From: RFPI01 sp964470195
Lineage (GTDB): Bacteria > Pseudomonadota > Gammaproteobacteria > Burkholderiales > Methylophilaceae
DNA length: 34,637 nt
Assembly (NCBI GenBank): GCA_964470195.1
Contig: CAYYBG010000021.1
Coordinates: 1-34,637, forward strand
Direction: 5' to 3'
Below, in pieces: positions 6,511 through 13,073 of the stretch (position 1 is its first letter; each line of letters begins with the position of its first letter). The notes below the pieces were generated by a model that saw nothing but the letters and a program-made list of their open reading frames with translations, ran no database searches and was not told where the DNA came from. The position numbers and the translations under genes are program-made.

Positions 6511-8712
6511 ATGATGCAACAACAGTCTTTGGCATCCTACTGGATGCAACTTAAACAAAACCCTTTAAATGCTTCTGTTTGGCAAGATTTAGCTCTGATT
6601 TATGCTGAGTGCAGTTTGCCATGGCACACACGCTATGCGGCAACTCAAGTGAATCGCCTCCAGCCTAATTGTCAATCAGCGATGGATACATTGCTCCAAC
6701 AATGTCAGCAACAAGCTAAACAGGAAAATGCCGTATTCAGTGTGGTATATGAGGATGTATTGGCTAGGGCAGAATTCACCCAGTCTAGACAATGTCTAGA
6801 GAGCCTGACTGCGCTTGCCGAGGTGATTCGCGATGATTGGATAACATTGTTATATATCTGGCGTTTGCATGACATTGTATCTGACAGTCAAGTCCCAAGG
6901 CCGCATTTAGAGCAACTCACAGCGTTGGAGTATATACCGGGTGAAACAGCTCATTTAATTGCGCGCTGGCGCTTGCTGGCTGGGGATGCTCAGGGAGCGG
7001 TGGCGTTGCTGAAAGATTTGGTACATGTCACCGATGAGCGTCCTTTGCGCTACAGCTCTATGCTATTACTTGGTGATGCCTTGTTGCAATTGGGTAACAC
7101 ACAAGCCGCTGAATTAGCTTTTAGTCGAGCTGCGTTGTCGCCCAATCCGAAATTCTTAGCTTTGTTAGCCGAGCATAGTTTTAATCATAACTATTGGGTC
7201 GAAGCTGTCGCTTTGCGCAGACAGATTGTACAAATGACGCCCAATGATGCTACAGCTTGGCTTGCCTTGGCGCAAACTGAGTCGCAAATTCATGAGTCAG
7301 GGCCAGCGCTGCAAAGTTGCGCGCGTGCTCTCGAGCTCAGACCTGACTATCCTGAAGCTTTATTACTACAAGCTCAGTTAGAAGATAAAACTGGCGAAGG
7401 TGAGAGTTATTTTCGCGTGGTGCTGGAACAATATGAAAAAGGCGACCCATTATCTCGACTAACCTCAAGTGTGGCGATGTCATCTTTGTATGCAGGATTT
7501 CTTAGTGCTGAACAACGAGCTGATTTACATCGACGATTATGTGCCCCGATAGAAGCCAGCATCACTGCCATCTTTCCAGCGGCAAAGCCTGATCAACTGA
7601 AGTCTAAGGCTAAGAGCTTGTCTAGACCTTTACGGGTGGGCTATTTAAGTGGTGATTTGCATAGACAACATCCCGTTAATTTATTTCTGTTACCAGTATT
7701 AGAGCGTCATCATCAACAACGCGTTGAAGTGTTTATCTATCATACTGGGCGCATGTATGACATCTACACCGAGCGTGCTAAACAGGCAGCAAGCGCTTGG
7801 CGCGATGTAGGTCATTGGGACGACGCAGCAATTGCTCAGCAGATTGTTACAGATCAGTTGGATATATTGATTGATACCGCAGGTCATACCAATAGTCATC
7901 GCTTGGCTGTGATGGCGATGCGTCCTGCACCAGTGACTGCTACTTTCTTAGGCTATCCGCACTCTACAGGCTTAACGCGGATAGATTATTTAATTGGCGA
8001 TCCGATAGTCAGTCCGACACAACATCAACATCTTTATACAGAACATATTGCCCAAATGCCCAATACTGTTTTCTGTTGGGCACCGGTAGATGATTATGCT
8101 TTACCCAAACGTATGCCCTTGAACAAAGATAGTACTATTGTGCTGGGATCGTTCAATAATGCCATGAAATTAGTGCCCCGTACTTTGCAATTATGGGCAA
8201 AAATTATGCATAGTTTGCCAAATGCAAAACTGTTAATTAAAGCGCCAAGTTTTGATGATCCACGCATTCGTCAGCATTTCATAGATAGCTTAACAGCTTT
8301 AGGTGTGGAACAAACTCGTATTGAGTTGCGAGGGCCCTGTGGTTTGTTTGAGATGATGCAAGAGTATGCTGACGTTGATATTGCCTTAGATCCTATTCCA
8401 TACAATGGCGGAACCACAAGTTTGCAGGCGCTATGGATGGGCACTCCAGTGATTACCCTTCAAGGAGAAAATTTTGTTGGACGTATGGGATCCAGTTTTC
8501 TTCATGCCTTAGGCTACCCTGAGTGGGTGGCACAAACCGAGCAGGACTTTGTGGATATCGTCGTCAATTTGGCGCAGCAACCCGAATTGCTCAATGAATT
8601 ACACCAAAACTTACGTTCACAAGTTCAGCAATCAAGTGTAGGTGATATTGAGCGATATACCGCTGACTTTGAGCAATTATTGATGCGATTGGCTCAAACC
8701 AAGGCGAAATAA
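6511..8712 (+). CDS. TPR-containing GT41 (SPINDLY / O-GlcNAc transferase-like) glycosyltransferase
   Basis: The protein has 733 residues. Residues 1-350 are helical with TPR-like repeats, clearest at 183-215 and 248-290. Residues 373-690 are a GT41 catalytic domain. Key positions match known OGT residues: LRVGYLSGDLHRQHPVN with the active-site histidine H387, K553 in FNNAMKLVP (human OGT K842 position), and DIALDPIPYNGGTTSLQALW with GGTT at 633-636. Family members attach GlcNAc, fucose or another sugar to Ser/Thr (or Asn) of cytosolic proteins; the donor and targets here are unknown. It is a single-gene unit after the phi terminator with an AAGGA ribosome-binding site. ATG codons at 6511 and 6514 are both possible. 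No flagellin, adhesin or other obvious substrate is nearby. Confidence 0.88.
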   Translation: MMQQQSLASYWMQLKQNPLNASVWQDLALIYAECSLPWHTRYAATQVNRLQPNCQSAMDTLLQQCQQQAKQENAVFSVVYEDVLARAEFTQSRQCLESLTALAEVIRDDWITLLYIWRLHDIVSDSQVPRPHLEQLTALEYIPGETAHLIARWRLLAGDAQGAVALLKDLVHVTDERPLRYSSMLLLGDALLQLGNTQAAELAFSRAALSPNPKFLALLAEHSFNHNYWVEAVALRRQIVQMTPNDATAWLALAQTESQIHESGPALQSCARALELRPDYPEALLLQAQLEDKTGEGESYFRVVLEQYEKGDPLSRLTSSVAMSSLYAGFLSAEQRADLHRRLCAPIEASITAIFPAAKPDQLKSKAKSLSRPLRVGYLSGDLHRQHPVNLFLLPVLERHHQQRVEVFIYHTGRMYDIYTERAKQAASAWRDVGHWDDAAIAQQIVTDQLDILIDTAGHTNSHRLAVMAMRPAPVTATFLGYPHSTGLTRIDYLIGDPIVSPTQHQHLYTEHIAQMPNTVFCWAPVDDYALPKRMPLNKDSTIVLGSFNNAMKLVPRTLQLWAKIMHSLPNAKLLIKAPSFDDPRIRQHFIDSLTALGVEQTRIELRGPCGLFEMMQEYADVDIALDPIPYNGGTTSLQALWMGTPVITLQGENFVGRMGSSFLHALGYPEWVAQTEQDFVDIVVNLAQQPELLNELHQNLRSQVQQSSVGDIERYTADFEQLLMRLAQTKAK

Positions 8713-8720
8713 GTGCTGGG

Positions 8721-9095
8721 CTAGTATCCGACGATCTGTGGGGCAGCTAATTGGGCAATTTCTTCGTCGCTAAACAGACGACCACGCGTGATAAATGCCA
8801 TGCCGCTGCCACACTCCAAGGAAAATGAACCACTGGATCCACTAATCGCATCTAATATCGTATGGGTATTTTGACTGAACTCAAATTGGCTAGCTGACAT
8901 ATAAAATTTTGCTCGTCCAATTTGACCAAGCAACACGTCACTGGCCACAGGGTGATATTCATTGGCAGGCATGCATAAAGGGCCGCTGCCTTCACAACAT
9001 CCGCCTGACTGTAAAAAAACCAAGTCGCCATATTGCTGAGCAAGTTTTTCGATTAAATTAAGTGCGGCTGCGGTAGCTGAAATTCTCTCTGTCAT
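8721..9095 (-). CDS. DUF779 family protein (aldehyde dehydrogenase-associated)
   Basis: This 124-residue cysteine-containing protein belongs to DUF779, a family usually encoded beside acetaldehyde/aldehyde dehydrogenase genes and lacking an assigned biochemical role. Distinctive features are the LVFLQSGGCCEGSGPLC segment with C33, C34 and C41, H48 shortly after, and a fourth cysteine C95 in SLECGSGMAF. This cluster suggests a metal- or thiol-related function, which is inference. I chose the ATG at 9095 because AAGGA lies 8 bases upstream; a TTG-initiated version 10 residues longer has no support. It lies downstream of the aldehyde dehydrogenase on the same strand, but a terminator-like hairpin lies between them. 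Its stop is only 8 bases from the convergent glycosyltransferase stop. Confidence 0.85.
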   Translation of the reverse strand: MTERISATAAALNLIEKLAQQYGDLVFLQSGGCCEGSGPLCMPANEYHPVASDVLLGQIGRAKFYMSASQFEFSQNTHTILDAISGSSGSFSLECGSGMAFITRGRLFSDEEIAQLAAPQIVGY

Positions 9096-9123
9096 TGTTT
9101 TTCCTTGATAGACATAGCAGGGC

Positions 9124-9151
9124 AAAAAAAGAGGCGGTATTTAACCGCCTC
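9124..9151 (-). terminator. Intrinsic terminator (minus strand) behind the aldehyde dehydrogenase
   Basis: GAGGCGGT (9131-9138) and ACCGCCTC (9144-9151) form a perfect 8-bp GC-rich stem with a five-base loop. On the minus strand it is followed by seven T (9130-9124). It sits between the aldehyde dehydrogenase and DUF779 genes, so DUF779 expression depends on read-through or on a promoter inside this gap. Confidence 0.85.
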
Positions 9152-9165
9152 ATCATTGTTGCAGA

Positions 9166-9182
9166 TTGAGGCTAGGCCTCAA
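9166..9182 (-). other. Second hairpin between aldehyde dehydrogenase and DUF779
   Basis: TTGAGGC (9166-9172) and GCCTCAA (9176-9182) pair perfectly around a TAG loop, 17 bases behind the aldehyde dehydrogenase stop and 14 bases ahead of the terminator stem. Both hairpins contain GAGGC/GCCTC, so alternative pairing between them is possible. Confidence 0.6.
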
Positions 9183-9199
9183 ATGATAACATTTGCTTG

Positions 9200-10720
9200 T
9201 TAGAAGAAACCAAGTTTGTTAGGACTGTAGCTGACCAACAGGTTCTTGGTTTGTTGGTAATGATCCAACATCATCTTGTGGGTCTCACGACCTATTCCAG
9301 ATTCTTTGTAACCACCAAATGCTGCATGAGCGGGGTATGCGTGGTAACAGTTAGTCCAAACGCGACCAGCCTTAATGCCACGACCCATGCGATATGCACG
9401 GCTACCATCACGGCTCCAAACTCCAGCGCCAAGACCAAAGATTGTATCATTTGCTATCTTTAATGCTTCCGCTTCATCTTTGAAAGTTGTGACAGACAAC
9501 ACTGGGCCGAAAATTTCCTCTTGGAAAATGCGCATGCTGTTGTTGCCTTTAAAAAGTGTTGGTTTAACATAATAGCCATCAGCTAAATCACCACCCAACA
9601 CGTTTCGCTCACCGCCACATAACACTTGCGCGCCTTCCTGACGGCCGATATCCATATAAGACAGAATCTTGGTCAGTTGCTCGGTAGACGCTTGTGCACC
9701 AATCATGGTGTTTGGATCAAGTGGGTTACCTTGCTTAATAGCTGCTACGCGAGGCAATACACGCTCCATAAACTTGTCATATACAGACTCTTGAATAATT
9801 GCTCGAGACGGGCAAGTACAAACCTCACCTTGGTTGAAGGCAAACAGAACAAGACCTTCCACCGCCTTATCGAAGAAAGCATCATCTTCAGCGGCAATAT
9901 CATCAAAAAATATGTTAGGAGACTTGCCGCCAAGCTCCAAGGTTGCTGGAATCAAGTTGCCCGCAGCTGCTTGAGCAATCACACGGCCAGTAGCAGTAGA
10001 TCCAGTGAAGGCGATTTTAGCGATACGTTTGCTGCTTGCCAAAGGTGCGCCAACTTCACGGCCATAGCCATTGACAATATTGATGACACCTGGAGGAACC
10101 AAGTCGGCAATCAATTCCATCAAAATTAAGATACTGATAGGGGTAAATTCAGCTGGTTTTAATACCACAACATTACCAGCAGCTAATGCTGGTGCAAGCT
10201 TCCAAGCTGCCATCAAGATTGGGAAGTTCCAAGGAATAATCTGGCCAACAACGCCCAATGGCTCGTGGTAATGGTAAGCAATAGTATTTTCATCGATTTC
10301 ACAAATGCTGCCCTCTTGCGCACGCAGACAGCCAGCGAAGTAGCGGAAATGGTCTGCAGACAAAGGTATGTCGGCGTTCATGGTTTCGCGGATAGGTTTG
10401 CCATTATCGATGGTTTCGGCAGTCGCAATCGTTTCTAAATGTGCTTCAATACGGTCAGCGATTTTCAGCAAAATGCCTGCACGCTCAACGGGAGCTGTTT
10501 TACCCCATGCGTCAGCGGCCTTGTGTGCAGCATCCAGCGCTAATTCAACATCTGCTGCACCAGATCGAGCGGCTTTGGTGTAGGGTTTGCCGGTGATTGG
10601 GGTAATTACATCAAAATATTCGCCACTGACAGGTGCAACCCATTTCCCGCCAATAAAATTGTCATATTTTGTCTTGTAGGGAACCTTTACTCCCATGTTC
10701 TTTAGTAAGTCTAAACTCAT
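9200..10720 (-). CDS. NAD-dependent aldehyde dehydrogenase, AcoD/ExaC/AldB type
   Basis: This 506-residue enzyme oxidises an aldehyde to the acid with NAD. The Rossmann and catalytic parts are visible: oxyanion-hole N165 in IIPWNFP, the cofactor-binding FTGST segment, general base E262 in LELGGKSP, and nucleophile C301 in FNQGEVCTCPSR. The CTCPSR signature and the N-terminus (KNMGVKVPYKTKYDNFIGG) place it with the acetaldehyde dehydrogenases of alcohol and acetoin catabolism rather than betaine or succinate-semialdehyde enzymes. The DUF779 gene behind it is the usual companion. Its ATG follows GGAGAG. It is divergent from the formate dehydrogenase operon, so it may handle aldehydes formed by broad-specificity alcohol dehydrogenases. 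The substrate is not determinable from sequence. Confidence 0.93.
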   Translation of the reverse strand: MSLDLLKNMGVKVPYKTKYDNFIGGKWVAPVSGEYFDVITPITGKPYTKAARSGAADVELALDAAHKAADAWGKTAPVERAGILLKIADRIEAHLETIATAETIDNGKPIRETMNADIPLSADHFRYFAGCLRAQEGSICEIDENTIAYHYHEPLGVVGQIIPWNFPILMAAWKLAPALAAGNVVVLKPAEFTPISILILMELIADLVPPGVINIVNGYGREVGAPLASSKRIAKIAFTGSTATGRVIAQAAAGNLIPATLELGGKSPNIFFDDIAAEDDAFFDKAVEGLVLFAFNQGEVCTCPSRAIIQESVYDKFMERVLPRVAAIKQGNPLDPNTMIGAQASTEQLTKILSYMDIGRQEGAQVLCGGERNVLGGDLADGYYVKPTLFKGNNSMRIFQEEIFGPVLSVTTFKDEAEALKIANDTIFGLGAGVWSRDGSRAYRMGRGIKAGRVWTNCYHAYPAHAAFGGYKESGIGRETHKMMLDHYQQTKNLLVSYSPNKLGFF

Positions 10721-11028
10721 TATCTCTCTCCAAAACTAGAATTGATCGTTATCCCTTTTATTAAGATTTAGCACAGTTTTGGCTGTATTGCTGATAGAGC
10801 ATTGTGGTTGCAGTAATAAAGTATCCAACACGTGCCAACTGATTACTTTACATGAAATTTAGCTAACTTTGATGAGATTTTTGTAAATACAGCTTTTTTT
10901 TTAAGAAAAAATTCATGATTTTCATGGCCACAGAAGCTCGCTTAATTTTGTTAAAATGATATAAGAGAGAAACTAAATAGGATGTTAGACATTCCAACAT
11001 CCTAAATACAATAAAATTGGAGAGTACT
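10721..11028. promoter_or_regulatory. Divergent control region, aldehyde dehydrogenase / fds operon
   Basis: This 308-base non-coding gap carries the promoters of both divergent units. The notable element is a perfect inverted repeat (see 10978-11004) just before fdsG. TATAAG (10960-10965) and TAAAAT (10952-10957) could be -10 boxes for fds, but neither has a recognisable -35, which fits an activator-dependent promoter. An AT-rich run of T and A lies at 10891-10912. No open reading frame worth reporting is present. Confidence 0.55.
10978..11004 (+). promoter_or_regulatory. LysR-type T-N11-A dyad upstream of fdsG
   Basis: TAGGATGTT (10978-10986) and AACATCCTA (10996-11004) are perfect inverted arms around nine bases. 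The centre reads GATGTT-N9-AACATC, which satisfies the T-N11-A rule of LysR regulators. The related fds operon of Cupriavidus is controlled by the LysR protein FdsR, but no such gene is adjacent here. Alternatively it forms a leader hairpin 14 bases before the fdsG ribosome-binding site. Confidence 0.55.
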
Positions 11029-11499
11029 GTGTTGGACGATCATCAAATCAGAATTGATGCGCATATCAATGCTTTGCGCACACTTCCAGGGGCGCTTTTG
11101 CCTATATTGCACGCAATACAAGATGATTTAGGCTATGTACCTGAAACTAGTTATCCCAATATTGCCCACGCACTCAATTTATCAGTCGCTGAAGTGCACG
11201 GAGTTGTCACTTTTTATCATCATTTTCGTACCCAACTTGTCGGTAGACATATTATCCACATCTGTCGTGCTGAGTCTTGTAAATCGATGGGTGCAGATGC
11301 ATTAGAGGCTTACGCTAAAAACACCTTGGGCATAGATTATCATCAAACTACTGAGGATGGGGCTATTACGCTTGAGCCTATCTACTGCCTAGGCAATTGT
11401 GCTTGTTCCCCTGCAATCGCAGTAGATGAACGGGTAGTTGGTCGAGTCGATGAAAAAAAATTGAACCAGATTATTGCCAAAGCTCGGGAGACAAAATGA
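11029..11499 (+). CDS. fdsG: NAD-dependent formate dehydrogenase, gamma subunit
   Basis: This 156-residue NuoE-like subunit holds one 2Fe-2S cluster with ligands in CRAESC (C-x4-C) and CLGNC (C-x3-C), in a thioredoxin-like fold. It passes electrons near the FMN site of FdsB in the cytosolic molybdenum formate dehydrogenase. The N-terminal helical region contains the usual LPILHAIQDDLGYVP. I prefer the GTG start at 11029, which follows GGAGAG by 4 bases. A TTG at 11017 overlaps the ribosome-binding site and is unlikely, and TTG at 11032 is also possible. It is the first gene of the operon and overlaps fdsB by four bases (ATGA). Confidence 0.92.
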   Translation: MLDDHQIRIDAHINALRTLPGALLPILHAIQDDLGYVPETSYPNIAHALNLSVAEVHGVVTFYHHFRTQLVGRHIIHICRAESCKSMGADALEAYAKNTLGIDYHQTTEDGAITLEPIYCLGNCACSPAIAVDERVVGRVDEKKLNQIIAKARETK

Positions 11500-13049
11500 G
11501 TATCAAGATTTATGTGCCGCGAGATTCCAGTGCACTTTCATTAGGTGCGCATGAAGTAGCTGAGGCAATTGCAGCTGAAGCAAAACTGCGTCAACAAGAT
11601 ATTCAACTGATACGGAATGGTTCGCGCGGAATGTTCTGGCTGGAGCCATTGGTTGAAGTAGAAACTGAACAAGGTCGTATGGCTTATGGTCCTGTTACTG
11701 TAGAAGATGTCGCTAGCTTATTTGATGCTGATTTTGTTCATGGTGGAAAACATCCACTTAGTCTTGGTTTAACAGCAGAGATTGCTTGGTTAAAAAAACA
11801 AGAAAGATTGACTTTTGCTCGCGTGGGAATTACCGATCCTGTCAGTTTGGATGATTATCTTGCCCATGATGGCTATCGTGGATTGCACAACGCACTCAAA
11901 CTAAGTGCTGCTGAGATTGTTCAACAAGTCACTGATTCTGGATTACGAGGTCGAGGTGGTGCGGCTTTTCCAACAGGTATTAAGTGGAACACCGTATTGA
12001 ATGCGCCATCTGATCAAAAGTATATTGTTTGTAATGCCGATGAAGGCGACTCTGGAACCTACTCTGATCGTATGATTATGGAAGGTGATCCATATGTTTT
12101 GATTGAAGGAATGACGATTGCTGCTTTGGCTGTAGGTGCTACTCAAGGCTATATCTATTTGCGTTCTGAATATCCGGACGCCTTGCACACTCTCAATCAA
12201 GCCATTGATCAGGCTTACCACGCTGGCTATTTAGGTGAGAATATTCTTGGTTCTGCACATCGTTTTGACCTAGAAGTACGTCGTGCTGCGGGGGCCTATG
12301 TTTGTGGTGAAGAGACATCCTTGCTAGAGAGCCTTGAAGGTAAACGCGGTTTGGTTCGTTTTAAGCCTCCATTGCCAGCTATCGAGGGTTTGTTTGGAAA
12401 GCCCACGGTAGTTAATAATGTGATTTCGCTAGCGACAGTACCTATCATTATGGACAAAGGCGCTGAGTTTTATCGAGATTTTGGTATGGGACGTTCGCGT
12501 GGCACTTTGCCTATTCAACTGGCTGGTAATCTAAAACAATGTGGTTTGGTAGAAAAAGCTTTTGGTATCACTTTGCGCGAGTTGCTGGAAGACTTTGGGG
12601 CTGGATCTGCTAGCGGAAAGCCTATTCGTGCTGTACAAGTGGGTGGGCCTTTGGGAGCTTATCTACCTGAATCGCAATTTGATACGCCTATGGACTACGA
12701 GAAGTTCTCGGAAATTTGGGCGGTGTTAGGTCACGGTGGTGTAGTCGCTTTCGATGAAAGTGTTGATATGGCCAAAATGGCTCGCTATGCTTTTGAGTTC
12801 TGTGCTATCGAGTCCTGTGGTAAGTGTACACCATGCCGAATAGGCTCAACGCGCGGAATGGAGGTCATTGATAAGGTAATTTCTGGTCAAGATAAGGAGC
12901 AGAATGTTGCCTTGGTACGTGATCTAAGCGATACAATGTTGAACGGTTCATTGTGTGCTTTGGGTGGGATGACGCCATACCCAGTGCTAAGTGCCATGAA
13001 TCATTTTCCTGAGGATTTTGGGCTAGAAAAAGTCCCATTAGCTAAATAG
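11496..13049 (+). CDS. fdsB: NAD-dependent formate dehydrogenase, beta subunit (NAD/FMN-binding)
   Basis: This 517-residue NuoF-like subunit carries FMN, the NAD site and one 4Fe-4S cluster. Residues 1-100 are the extra N-terminal domain found in FdsB. The NAD/FMN region is GLRGRGGAAFPTGIKW (149-164) and NADEGDSGTYSDR (180-192), then GAYVCGEETSLLESLEG (266-282) and an SLBB-like part. The cluster ligands are C441, C444 and C447 (ESCGKCTPCRIG) with C487 (SLCALGG). It reduces NAD with electrons from FdsA. Its ATG overlaps the fdsG stop, which indicates translational coupling, and fdsA starts 24 bases downstream. Confidence 0.95.
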   Translation: MSIKIYVPRDSSALSLGAHEVAEAIAAEAKLRQQDIQLIRNGSRGMFWLEPLVEVETEQGRMAYGPVTVEDVASLFDADFVHGGKHPLSLGLTAEIAWLKKQERLTFARVGITDPVSLDDYLAHDGYRGLHNALKLSAAEIVQQVTDSGLRGRGGAAFPTGIKWNTVLNAPSDQKYIVCNADEGDSGTYSDRMIMEGDPYVLIEGMTIAALAVGATQGYIYLRSEYPDALHTLNQAIDQAYHAGYLGENILGSAHRFDLEVRRAAGAYVCGEETSLLESLEGKRGLVRFKPPLPAIEGLFGKPTVVNNVISLATVPIIMDKGAEFYRDFGMGRSRGTLPIQLAGNLKQCGLVEKAFGITLRELLEDFGAGSASGKPIRAVQVGGPLGAYLPESQFDTPMDYEKFSEIWAVLGHGGVVAFDESVDMAKMARYAFEFCAIESCGKCTPCRIGSTRGMEVIDKVISGQDKEQNVALVRDLSDTMLNGSLCALGGMTPYPVLSAMNHFPEDFGLEKVPLAK

Positions 13050-13073
13050 CCTGACAGATTAAAGGAATTCATT

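Noticed and set aside
6784..6800. Perfect inverted repeat TCTAGAC-AAT-GTCTAGA
   Set aside because: It lies inside the glycosyltransferase coding sequence with no flanking gene start. A chance or coding-driven palindrome is the simplest explanation.
10821..10838. Possible sigma-54 promoter for the aldehyde dehydrogenase (minus-strand TTGGCACG)
   Set aside because: The -24 half is perfect, but the required GC of the -12 half is absent at the fixed 10-base distance (GGAT instead of TTGC).
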